DNA of 64,000 nucleotides, taken from NCBI GenBank assembly GCA_963769585.1, contig CAVYMJ010000006.1:2356001-2420000 (forward strand). The letters run 5' to 3'. This document shows positions 26,973-34,646 of this stretch, one piece after another (position 1 is the stretch's first letter; each line of letters begins with the position of its first letter). The stretch comes from SSC3 sp963769585. Lineage in GTDB: Bacteria; Actinomycetota; Actinomycetes; Propionibacteriales; Nocardioidaceae. Made by a program: the position numbers and the translations under genes. The notes below the pieces were generated by a model that made no database searches, was not told the origin of the DNA, and was given only the letters and a program-made list of their open reading frames with translations.

Positions 26973-28547
26973 TCAGTGGAAGAAGTGCCTGGTTCCGGTG
27001 AAGTACATCGTGACCCCGGCGGCCCGTGCCGTGGCGACGACCTCCTCGTCACGCACCGACCCGCCTGGCTGCACGATGGCGGTCACGCCGGCGTCGATCA
27101 GGATCTTCGCGCCGTCGTCGAAGGGGAAGAAGGCGTCGCTTGCGGCGACCGAGCCCTTGGCCCGGTCCCCGGCGCGCCCGACCGCGAGCCTGCAGGAGTC
27201 GACCCGGTTGACCTGCCCCATTCCGACGCCGACCGAGGCGCCGCCGGAGGCGAGCAGGATCGCGTTGGACTTGACGGACCGGCAGGCTCGCCACGCGAAG
27301 GCGAGGTCGCTCAGTACCTGCTCCGACGCCGCCGTACCGCTGGCGAGCGTCCAGGTCGAGGGGTCGTCTCCCTCGGCGTCGACTCGGTCCACCTGTTGCA
27401 AGAGCATGCCGCCACTGATCGGCCGGAGCTCGACCGCGTCCCTGCCCGCCTCGACCGGGCAGCGCAGGATCCGGATGTTCTTCTTCTGGGCCAGCACCTC
27501 CACCGCGCCGTCCTCGTAGTCCGGGGCGACGATCACCTCGGTGAAGACCTCGGCCACCTGCTCGGCCATCGCCCTGCTCACCGCGACGTTGGTGGCGATG
27601 ACGCCTCCGAACGCCGACACGGGGTCACAGGCGTGGGCCTTCCGGTGCGCCTCGGCCACGTCGGGGCCGACCGCGATCCCGCAGGGGTTGGCGTGCTTGA
27701 TGATCGCCACGGCGGGCTCGGTGAAGTCGAGGGCGGCCCGGCGCGCCGCATCGGAGTCGACGTAGTTGTTGTACGACATCTCCTTGCCGTGCAGCTGTTC
27801 GGCGTTGGCCAGGCCGCCGCGCGAGTGCTGGTACAGCGCGGCCGGCTGGTGCGGGTTCTCGCCGTACCGAAGCACCGCGGCCTTGTCCCAGGTCGCACCA
27901 GCCCAGGCCGGGAACCCGGTTCCATCGGAGCTGTCGACCAGAGCAGTTCCCATCCACGACGCGACAGCGACGTCGTAGGACGCGGTGTGGGTGAACGCCT
28001 CTGCCGCGAGGCGCTGGCGTTCCACGAGCGAGAAGCCGCCATCGGTTGCTGCCTCCAGGACGTCGTCGTACCGGTCCGGGTTGACGATCACCGCGACCGA
28101 CGGATGGTTCTTGGCCGCAGCGCGGACCATCGACGGCCCACCGATGTCGATCTGCTCGACGCACTCGTCGAGACTCGCGCCGGAGTCGACGGTCTGGCGG
28201 AACGGGTAGAGGTTGACCACGACGAGGTCGAACGGCTCGACCTCCAGCTCCTCGAGCTGGCGCCGGTGGGAGTCGAGTCTCAGGTCGGCCAGGATCCCCG
28301 CGTGCACGCGGGGATGCAGGGTTTTCACGCGGCCGTCGAGGCACTCGGGGAAGCCGGTGAGGTCCTCGACCTTGGTGACCGGCAGGCCGAGCGTCTCGAT
28401 CAGCGCGGCCGACCCCCCGGTCGACACCAGGGTGACTCCGAGATCGTGCAACCCCCGCGCCAGGTCTTCCAGGCCCGTCTTGTCGTACACGGAGACGAGC
28501 GCGCGCTTGATCGGGCGCTTGCCCGGGTCAGTCTCGGTCACTGTCAT
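26973..28547 (-). CDS. purH: bifunctional AICAR formyltransferase/IMP cyclohydrolase
   Basis: Last two steps of de novo IMP synthesis. 524 residues: an N-terminal MGS-like IMP cyclohydrolase domain (about 1-200, RALVSVYDKTGLEDLARGL and STGGSA) and a C-terminal AICAR transformylase domain (about 205-524, with KHANPCGIAV and the ending GVTMYFTGTRHFFH). Its ATG overlaps the purN stop (ATGA), so the two genes are coupled. Confidence 0.97.
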   Translation of the reverse strand: MTVTETDPGKRPIKRALVSVYDKTGLEDLARGLHDLGVTLVSTGGSAALIETLGLPVTKVEDLTGFPECLDGRVKTLHPRVHAGILADLRLDSHRRQLEELEVEPFDLVVVNLYPFRQTVDSGASLDECVEQIDIGGPSMVRAAAKNHPSVAVIVNPDRYDDVLEAATDGGFSLVERQRLAAEAFTHTASYDVAVASWMGTALVDSSDGTGFPAWAGATWDKAAVLRYGENPHQPAALYQHSRGGLANAEQLHGKEMSYNNYVDSDAARRAALDFTEPAVAIIKHANPCGIAVGPDVAEAHRKAHACDPVSAFGGVIATNVAVSRAMAEQVAEVFTEVIVAPDYEDGAVEVLAQKKNIRILRCPVEAGRDAVELRPISGGMLLQQVDRVDAEGDDPSTWTLASGTAASEQVLSDLAFAWRACRSVKSNAILLASGGASVGVGMGQVNRVDSCRLAVGRAGDRAKGSVAASDAFFPFDDGAKILIDAGVTAIVQPGGSVRDEEVVATARAAGVTMYFTGTRHFFH

Positions 28548-29173
28548 CGGCCGAACCGCACTTTCCTGTCGCTGATGGTGAAGCCTTGACGGACCATCCG
28601 GCCCACGCTCTCGACGAGCATCCTGCGCTCTGCGACCTTGATCCGCTCATGGAGCGACTCGACGGTGTCGTCGTCCTCCACGGGAACGGCGGCCTGGGCG
28701 ATGATCGGACCGGTGTCGACCCCGGCGTCGACCACGAACAACGTCGCGCCGGTGACCTTGACGCCGTACGCCAGCGCGTCCTGGGCGGCGTGCATGCCCG
28801 GGAACGAAGGGCACAGGGCCGGATGCGTGTTGACCACCTTCCCCTCGTGCACAGCGAGGAAGTCGCGCCCGAGGAGCTTCATGAAGCCGGCCAGCACCAC
28901 CACGTCGGGCTCGAAGCTCGCGACGGTCTCCGAGAGGGCGCGGTCCCAGCGGTCCCGGGAGGTGAACTGACCGACCTTCTTCACGAACGTCGGCACCCCG
29001 GCCTTCTCGGCGCGGACCAGCCCCTCGACGTGGTCACGGTCGGCGCCCACCGCCACGACGCTGGCGCCGTAGCCGGGGTCGGCCGTCGCGTCGAGCAGCG
29101 CCTGCAGGTTCGTACCGGCACCGGAGACGAGCACCACCAGGCGCGCCGGGCGGGGCGAAGCAGGCTTGGACAC
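28544..29173 (-). CDS. purN: phosphoribosylglycinamide formyltransferase
   Basis: Transfers the formyl group of 10-formyl-THF to GAR in purine synthesis. 209 residues. LVVLVSGAGTNLQALLDA is the phosphate-binding N-terminus; the catalytic Asn-His are in VNTHPALCPSFPGMHA, and the Asp in DAGVDTGPI. The start is GTG 29173. It overlaps purH by four bases and follows the DUF6350 gene by 58 bases. Confidence 0.95.
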   Translation of the reverse strand: MSKPASPRPARLVVLVSGAGTNLQALLDATADPGYGASVVAVGADRDHVEGLVRAEKAGVPTFVKKVGQFTSRDRWDRALSETVASFEPDVVVLAGFMKLLGRDFLAVHEGKVVNTHPALCPSFPGMHAAQDALAYGVKVTGATLFVVDAGVDTGPIIAQAAVPVEDDDTVESLHERIKVAERRMLVESVGRMVRQGFTISDRKVRFGR

Positions 29174-29231
29174 GCGGACAGGTTACCGAGGCTCCCGAGA
29201 GTCGCCGGACCGCGGTGCCCGGTGCGGACTG

Positions 29232-30560
29232 TTACAGGTTCGACCTCTCGGCTCGCTTCTCCCGCAGTTCCCCCAGCGCGTGCAGCAGGGACCGCTTGAC
29301 CGCGACAGTCGGCTCGCCGGCCGAGAGATCCACGGTCGGCTCCGTGCCGTCGGGGGCCGGGCCTTGGCGCCAGTGGGTGAGCACCGCTCCGAGTGCGCCG
29401 CCGATGCCCAGGGCCACGACGGCCGCGAGCAGCGGTGCGACCAGGCCTGGGCCGATGTCCTGCATCCGCCCAGGACCGACCGCACCGCCGGACAGCGCCA
29501 TTGCCAGGCCGAGGACGAGACCACCGAGGACGCCACCACCCAGCCCTCGAGCAGCTGCTGAGTCGTACCCCGGACAGGGATAGGCGCGGACGGCCAGGCG
29601 ACCCGCGAACACACCGAGCAGCACGGGAACCCCGAGCAGCAGCACGGCCCACCACGGCGCAGGTCCATCAGCAGGCAGCGCTGCCAGGAGCGGGAAGGCC
29701 GGGACCGGGCCGAGGACGACGGTGCCCGACGAGACCGCCGTACCTGTTCCGACTGCGAAGCCGGGCCCAACCAGGTACGACGCTCCGAACAGGGCGGCGT
29801 TGGGGGCCAGCGCCGCGACCAGGACGGTGTAGAAAGCACCTCCGGCCGCGTCCGCGTGCAGGCGCGACAGGACGTTGGCCCCAGCGCCCAGATCGAGCAG
29901 GAGAGCCAGTGCCACGAGGGCACCCCCAGCGGCGAAGGTGGCCAGCGCGCCCGCCGTGCCGGCGAGGGCAACCGCACGAACGGCCTGCGGCACTCGGGCG
30001 AGCAGCCACGACAGGTGGCCCGACCCGACGACGAGTCCTGGTCCCGCCCCCAGCAGGGCCACGACGAAGGCTCCGCCGAAGGCAAGCCCGAGGTTGGGCT
30101 GGGCAGCGGGGACCGAGGCGAGGAGGGCGACCACGATTCCGACGAGCCCGTAGGCGGCTGCCAGCACGAACGCCGCCAGCCCCACGGCGCGCAGGTCCTC
30201 GGTGGCCGACGTGGCAGCGGCCCAGCGACCCAACCGGAAGCAGACGTAGCCACACAGGGCGGTCAGGCCTAGGGGAAGCATCGTGACAGTGGCCACCCCG
30301 AGGTGCAGTGAGGAGCCGTGGGCGAGCAGCCAGGCGTCAGAGCCGATGCGGAGCGCATCCTTGGTCGTACCGTGGCCGCCTTGGTCAGCCGCGAACCACG
30401 CCACCAGAGCCAGTGCCATGCAGCCGAGCAGTACGGCGCCCGCGGCACAGACGCCCGCCAGCGCGGCTCCGAGCACGAGGGGTCGCTGGCCGTCGGAGGC
30501 GTTGCCGGACCGGGCCGTCGAGGGAGGTGTGAGGAGACCAGTCATCTCGCCAGCCATCAT
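29232..30560 (-). CDS. DUF6350 / PerM-like multi-spanning membrane protein
   Basis: About 440 residues with roughly 9-11 hydrophobic segments and a short basic C-terminal tail (LRVKRSLLHALGELREKRAE region). It matches DUF6350, whose mycobacterial member PerM lies immediately before purN and is implicated in cell division and persistence; the same gene neighbourhood is seen here. The start is uncertain: ATGs at 30560, 30557 and 30545 are all in frame and the frame opens at 30593; no strong RBS decides. Nearest upstream gene is on the opposite strand, so the promoter of the pur operon should lie at about 30570-30650. Confidence 0.78.
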   Translation of the reverse strand: MMAGEMTGLLTPPSTARSGNASDGQRPLVLGAALAGVCAAGAVLLGCMALALVAWFAADQGGHGTTKDALRIGSDAWLLAHGSSLHLGVATVTMLPLGLTALCGYVCFRLGRWAAATSATEDLRAVGLAAFVLAAAYGLVGIVVALLASVPAAQPNLGLAFGGAFVVALLGAGPGLVVGSGHLSWLLARVPQAVRAVALAGTAGALATFAAGGALVALALLLDLGAGANVLSRLHADAAGGAFYTVLVAALAPNAALFGASYLVGPGFAVGTGTAVSSGTVVLGPVPAFPLLAALPADGPAPWWAVLLLGVPVLLGVFAGRLAVRAYPCPGYDSAAARGLGGGVLGGLVLGLAMALSGGAVGPGRMQDIGPGLVAPLLAAVVALGIGGALGAVLTHWRQGPAPDGTEPTVDLSAGEPTVAVKRSLLHALGELREKRAERSNL

Positions 30561-30657
30561 CGCCCGAAGCCCCGCCCCGTCCGGGGATCCCACGCCGGTT
30601 CACCCGGGCTGGGTCGGTCGCGTAGTTTTGGATGGACTTCTGGCTGGGAGAGGCACA

Positions 30658-30723
30658 GTGACGCCCGCTGGCGCCCAGCTAGACGCCCAGCTTGATACCC
30701 AAAGACGCCCAGGGAGGTGGTGA
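30658..30723 (+). CDS. possible leader peptide, 21 codons
   Basis: Short frame starting at GTG 30658, preceded by GGGAGAGG, and ending at TGA 30721, seven bases before the ATG of the sigma-sensor fusion gene. The product VTPAGAQLDAQLDTQRRPGR ends in a basic stretch, and the DNA contains the repeated unit GACGCCCAG. Its end overlaps the Shine-Dalgarno of the next gene (AGGGAGGTGG), so ribosomes terminating here could couple translation. It may also be chance; no homology is recognised. Confidence 0.25.
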   Translation: MTPAGAQLDAQLDTQRRPGRW

Positions 30724-30729
30724 ACGGTC

Positions 30730-32544
30730 ATGTCGGACGAGGCCGCTTTCGACGCCTTCTACCGTGCGACACGCTCCGACGTCCTTCGACAGGCGTTCCT
30801 GCAGACGGGGGACCTGACCGCCGCCGAGGCCGCCGTCAAGGATGCCTACGCCATCACCTGGCAGCACTGGCGGAAGGTCACGCTGCACGGCGAACCGATC
30901 GAGTACGTCCGCCCCCTCGCGTACCGGCTGGCCCAGCGGCGCCACGCCGGGCGGATCTGGCACCGCAACCGGGGAATGTCTGACGAGCACAAGACCGTGC
31001 TCGACGCTCTGCACCGGCTCTCCAGCGGCGAGCGCCGCCTGCTGCTGCTGGAGGAGGTCGGCGGCGTCGAGCACGCGGTCGCTGCCCGCGAGGTCGCACT
31101 GACGCACGACGCCGCCCAAGCCCGGCTGAGCGCGGCTCGATCGGCGCTCCTGCAGGCACTGGGACCGACGTACGGCGAGCGGGTTGGCAGCCTGGCTCAG
31201 GCAACTGCCGCCGCGAAGCTGCCGCGGCCATCGATCGTGCTCCGCGCCGGTCGCGAACGCCGCCGGATCCAGACCGTGGCGGCGGTGGTGGGCGCAGTCG
31301 CACTCGTCGTCGGGGTCGGAGTGGCGGCCCGCGAACCCGGTATGGAGCGGGCCAGCGCCGTACACCAGGTTCTCCCCGGTGGCAGGCCGGTGGGAGCCAA
31401 GCTGCCGGCCGGCATCCTGCTCACCAGGCCTGAGCAGCTGCTCATGCCCTACCAGCTCGCCGACCTTGGATCGCGCCGGTCGTGGCGGGTCGTCCGCACT
31501 GACAACAACACCCGCGGGGACGGGATCAACACGATCTGTCAACAGACCCGGTTCGCCGACCCCCGCGGTCTCACCGCGCTGGTGAGGACGTTCGAGGCGG
31601 ACGGCAAGCCCACCCGTACCGCGCTGCAGACGGTCGAGATCTCCCGCGACGAGCGCGCGGCGCGCCGGGCGTACTCGACCACGATCCGCTGGTTCGCCGG
31701 CTGCCAGGCTGCCCGCCTGCAGATGATGTCGGCGTACCGGGTGACCGGCGTAGGTGACCGCGCGGACCTGCTCCAGGTCAGGGTGGCCGGTGACCCGGTG
31801 AGCACCTACAACGTCGGCGTGGCGCGGATCCAGGAGATCACCACAACCGTGGTCGTGCGCAGCCTCGGGGGTGGCGCGCCCGCGGTCGACTCCCTCGCCT
31901 CGGCTCTGGGTGATGCGGTGGCCAAGCTCTGCCCCGCCGGCCTCGGCGGCTGCGCCAACGCACCGAAGGCGGTCGCCGTAGCCCCACCGCCCTCGGGCGA
32001 GGAGCGCGGCTTCGTCGCGACGGTGGACCTGCCGCCGGCCGGCCGCATCCGCCAGCCCTGGGTCGGGGTGCCCTCGGTCAACGCGCTCACCAACAACGAC
32101 GCCACCGAGCGCTGCGACCGCGCCGACTTCAAGCGGTCGGGTGCTACCCGGGCGCGCGCGCGGACCTTCCTGATCCCCCAGGCCAGGGTTCCCGAGACCT
32201 TCGGCTTCACCGAGGCCTACGCCGTCTTCAAGACGGCCGGGGCCGCTACTGCCTTCCTCGAGGGCGTCCGCGAGAGTGTGGCCGGTTGCGAGGAACGCGA
32301 CCTGACGACCTCGGTCTCCTCCGAGCACCGCGAGACCAGGAAGCACGCCTACGACCTGTCGGTCTGGCGCCTCGACAGCAAGGTCAGTGACAACGTGACG
32401 GTCTCGTTCCGCGTCGGCTTCGTCCGGGTCGGCAACCGGGTCGCCAAGCTGACCTTCGTGCCTGCCGGCCGCGAGGACATGGCGTCCGACGCCTTCCGCT
32501 CCCTGGTACGACGGGCCGGCGAGCGGCTCCGGGAACTGCCTTAG
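30730..32544 (+). CDS. ECF-sigma-like domain fused to membrane-anchored sensor domain
   Basis: 604 residues. Residues 1-150 resemble a SigE-type ECF sigma factor: region 2 from FDAFYRATRSDVLRQAFLQT to AYRLAQRR, and a degenerate region 4 (ERRLLLLEEVGGVEHAVAAR then ALTHDAAQARLSAARSALL). A basic stretch (RAGRERRRIQ) leads into one transmembrane helix (about 182-200). The remaining ~400 residues are extracytoplasmic and contain two repeats with paired cysteines (CQQ...AGCQAARL, RCDRADF...AGCEERD) that recall the PknH extracellular sensor domain. It is the fused counterpart of the separate sigma and sensor genes at 34134-36396. Whether the sigma part still binds RNA polymerase or DNA is unclear. 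RBS AGGGAGG. kynU follows after nine bases. Confidence 0.7.
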   Translation: MSDEAAFDAFYRATRSDVLRQAFLQTGDLTAAEAAVKDAYAITWQHWRKVTLHGEPIEYVRPLAYRLAQRRHAGRIWHRNRGMSDEHKTVLDALHRLSSGERRLLLLEEVGGVEHAVAAREVALTHDAAQARLSAARSALLQALGPTYGERVGSLAQATAAAKLPRPSIVLRAGRERRRIQTVAAVVGAVALVVGVGVAAREPGMERASAVHQVLPGGRPVGAKLPAGILLTRPEQLLMPYQLADLGSRRSWRVVRTDNNTRGDGINTICQQTRFADPRGLTALVRTFEADGKPTRTALQTVEISRDERAARRAYSTTIRWFAGCQAARLQMMSAYRVTGVGDRADLLQVRVAGDPVSTYNVGVARIQEITTTVVVRSLGGGAPAVDSLASALGDAVAKLCPAGLGGCANAPKAVAVAPPPSGEERGFVATVDLPPAGRIRQPWVGVPSVNALTNNDATERCDRADFKRSGATRARARTFLIPQARVPETFGFTEAYAVFKTAGAATAFLEGVRESVAGCEERDLTTSVSSEHRETRKHAYDLSVWRLDSKVSDNVTVSFRVGFVRVGNRVAKLTFVPAGREDMASDAFRSLVRRAGERLRELP

Positions 32545-32553
32545 AGTCGCCTA

Positions 32554-33786
32554 GTGCCCGTTCTGACCCGCGAGGACGCCATCGCCCTCGACCACTCCTC
32601 CCCGCTGCGCGACCGACGTGCTCTCTTCGCCATACCTCCCGACACCGTCTACCTCACCGGTAACTCGCTCGGCGCGATTCCCCAGCATGTGCCCGCCAGG
32701 ATGGCCGAGGTGCTCGCCAAGCAGTGGGGCCAGGAGCTCGTCTCCGCCTGGAACAACTCCGACTGGACCCAGCTGCCCTGGCGCGTGGCCGCCAGGATCG
32801 AGCCCATGATCGGGGCAGCGCCGGGCACCGTGCATGTCGGGGACTCCACCAGCGTCACGCTCTTCAAGACGATGGTGGCCGCAACCCGGCTCCGCCCGGA
32901 CCGCGACGTCATCGTGGTCGAGCCGTCGACCTTCCCGACCGACGGCTACATCGCCCAGGGCATCGCCCGGACGTTCGGCAAGACCCTGCGCTGGTGCGAC
33001 CCCGCGGATCCGGCCGGGGCTCTCGACGAGGACGTCGCGCTGCTCTCCCTGACCCATGTCGACTTCCGGACCGGGGCGATGTTCGACCTCGACGCTCTCA
33101 CGCAGGCGGCTCACCGGGAGGGAGCCCTGATCCAGTGGGACCTGTGCCACTCCACTGGAGTCGTTCCGGTCGACCTCGCCGGAGTCGACGCGGACTTCGC
33201 CGTCGGATGCACCTACAAGTACCTCAATGGCGGACCAGGTGCACCGGCTTTCGCCTACGTCGCCCCCCGCCTGCACGGAGAGTTCGAGCAGCCGATCACC
33301 GGCTGGTGGGGCCATGCGCGCCCTTTCGAGATGCGGCGTGACTACGAGCCTGGACCGGGTGTCGCGAGCATGGCCGTGGGCACTCCCCCGATCCTGGCTC
33401 TCTCCGCCTTGGAGGCAGCGCTCGAGGTGTTCGACGGACTGAGCCACGAGGAGGTCAGGGCTGCCTCGCTGTCCCTCACCGACCTGTTCATCGAGCTGGT
33501 CGAGGCCAGGCTGCCGGCTGAGTTCGAGCTGCTGACCCCCCGCGAGCATCCGCGGCGCGGCAGCCAGGTCTCGTGGCGTCACGACCGGGCCTACGGCATT
33601 GTGCAGGCACTCATCCAGCGAGGGGTGCTTGGGGACTTCCGCGCGCCGGACGTCGCCCGGTTCGGCTTCGCGCCGCTGTACGTGACCCATGCCGACGTGT
33701 ACGACGCGGTCGAGCACCTGGTCCAGGTGGTGACCGGCGAGGAGCACCTGGACGCTGCCTACGAAACGAAGAACTGGGTCACCTGA
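32554..33786 (+). CDS. kynU: kynureninase
   Basis: PLP-dependent hydrolase cleaving kynurenine to anthranilate and alanine (or 3-hydroxykynurenine to 3-hydroxyanthranilate). 410 residues, fold-type I aminotransferase family: YLTGNSLGAIPQ at the N-terminus, DLCHSTGVVPVDL holding the PLP-binding Asp, and the Schiff-base Lys in GCTYKYLNGGPGAPAF (near residue 227); ITGWWGHARPFEM follows. The start is GTG 32554, nine bases after the fusion-gene stop. No tryptophan dioxygenase or kynurenine formamidase gene is in the window, so the rest of the pathway lies elsewhere. Confidence 0.93.
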   Translation: MPVLTREDAIALDHSSPLRDRRALFAIPPDTVYLTGNSLGAIPQHVPARMAEVLAKQWGQELVSAWNNSDWTQLPWRVAARIEPMIGAAPGTVHVGDSTSVTLFKTMVAATRLRPDRDVIVVEPSTFPTDGYIAQGIARTFGKTLRWCDPADPAGALDEDVALLSLTHVDFRTGAMFDLDALTQAAHREGALIQWDLCHSTGVVPVDLAGVDADFAVGCTYKYLNGGPGAPAFAYVAPRLHGEFEQPITGWWGHARPFEMRRDYEPGPGVASMAVGTPPILALSALEAALEVFDGLSHEEVRAASLSLTDLFIELVEARLPAEFELLTPREHPRRGSQVSWRHDRAYGIVQALIQRGVLGDFRAPDVARFGFAPLYVTHADVYDAVEHLVQVVTGEEHLDAAYETKNWVT

Positions 33787-33840
33787 GGCAACCTCACCCC
33801 CTGCCCGGACGTAGACCCCACGACCGTGAAAGGGGCCGGG

Positions 33841-33885
33841 ATGAAGGCGTTGCAACTGCCGACGAGCCGGGTCGGCCATGGCTGA
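33841..33885 (+). CDS. 14-residue open frame overlapping the next start
   Basis: ATG 33841 with a good RBS AAAGGGG (33829-33835) encodes MKALQLPTSRVGHG and stops at TGA 33885, overlapping the downstream ATG (33878) by eight bases. The overlap geometry, CATGgCTGA, is the same as at the 3' end of the sigma gene (34639-34646, CATGcCTGA). It may be a coupling peptide, or the remnant of a lost sigma gene preceding the short membrane protein. Confidence 0.3.
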   Translation: MKALQLPTSRVGHG

Positions 33886-34147
33886 CCTCTTCGAGCTGCT
33901 GCATCGGCTCGTCGATGACCTCGACGCAGCACGGGAACTGCCGGCTGTGCCGCCCGCGGTGGTACGCCGGCGCGGTGACCGACGGCGTCAGCGCCGGACC
34001 GCGCTCCAGGCCCTGGTGGCGACTACCGTCGTCGTCATGGTGGTGTGGGCGCTGGTCCTGTTGCTCGCGGTCGCTGCTCTGCTGACCATGCCCATACGGA
34101 GCGCGACCGACCTCCTGAACGGGGGACCCAGTCATGGACCAAGCTGA
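33878..34147 (+). CDS. short membrane protein related to N-terminus of the sensor protein
   Basis: 89 residues: MADLFELLHRLVDDLD, a basic VVRRRGDRRRQRRTALQAL (about 29-47), one long hydrophobic helix (about 48-70) and a short tail. The first ~60 residues parallel those of the 34639-36396 product (MPDLFEPLRDLD ... EVRRRGDRMRRRRWGLQAL, then TM), but the extracytoplasmic sensor is missing. It overlaps the sigma gene start by 14 bases, implying coupled translation. It could be a small anti-sigma or membrane tether, or a truncated duplicate of the sensor. Confidence 0.55.
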   Translation: MADLFELLHRLVDDLDAARELPAVPPAVVRRRGDRRRQRRTALQALVATTVVVMVVWALVLLLAVAALLTMPIRSATDLLNGGPSHGPS

Positions 34148-34646
34148 GTTCGACGCGTTCTATGCGGCCTCGTTCAAGCGACTCGTCGGCCAGGTGTACC
34201 TGATGATCGGCAACCGTGACGAAGCGACCGAGTGCGTCCAGGAGGCGTTCGTCCGGGCCTGGAGCCATCGCCGCTCGATCGAGAAGGACCATGCTCCCGA
34301 GGCTTGGGTGCGGACCACGGCGTACCGACTCGCGGTGAGCCGCTGGCGTCGCCGCAAGCGTGGTGAACGCCCGCCGGACCGCGCGGTCCAGAGCGTCGGC
34401 CATGCCGAGGGACCCGACGAGACGCGGGTGGCGCTGATGGCGGCCCTACAGCGGCTGCCCGAGGACCAGCGCCGGGCGATCGTCCTGCACCACCTGTGCG
34501 ATCTGCCGGTCAGGCAGGTCGCCGGAGAGGTCGGTGTGCCCGAGGGGACCATCAAAGCCCGGCTCTCTCGCGGTCGCACCGCCCTGGCCGCGCTGCTACG
34601 CGAGGAACCCACGACCGGCTACGCCGAGGGAGCTTCCCATGCCTGA
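34134..34646 (+). CDS. ECF RNA polymerase sigma factor, SigE family
   Basis: 170 residues with intact regions 2 and 4. Region 2: EFDAFYAASFKRLVGQVYL, then EATECVQEAFVRAW and TTAYRLAVSRWRRRK. Region 4: LPEDQRRAIVLHHLCDLPV, then VAGEVGVPEGTIKARLSRGR forming the helix-turn-helix. Its 3' end overlaps the sensor gene by eight bases and its 5' end overlaps the short membrane protein, so three proteins are translationally linked. The flanking membrane proteins are candidates to hold the factor inactive until an envelope signal arrives; no zinc-finger (ZAS) anti-sigma motif HxxxCxxC is present in them. Confidence 0.9.
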   Translation: MDQAEFDAFYAASFKRLVGQVYLMIGNRDEATECVQEAFVRAWSHRRSIEKDHAPEAWVRTTAYRLAVSRWRRRKRGERPPDRAVQSVGHAEGPDETRVALMAALQRLPEDQRRAIVLHHLCDLPVRQVAGEVGVPEGTIKARLSRGRTALAALLREEPTTGYAEGASHA

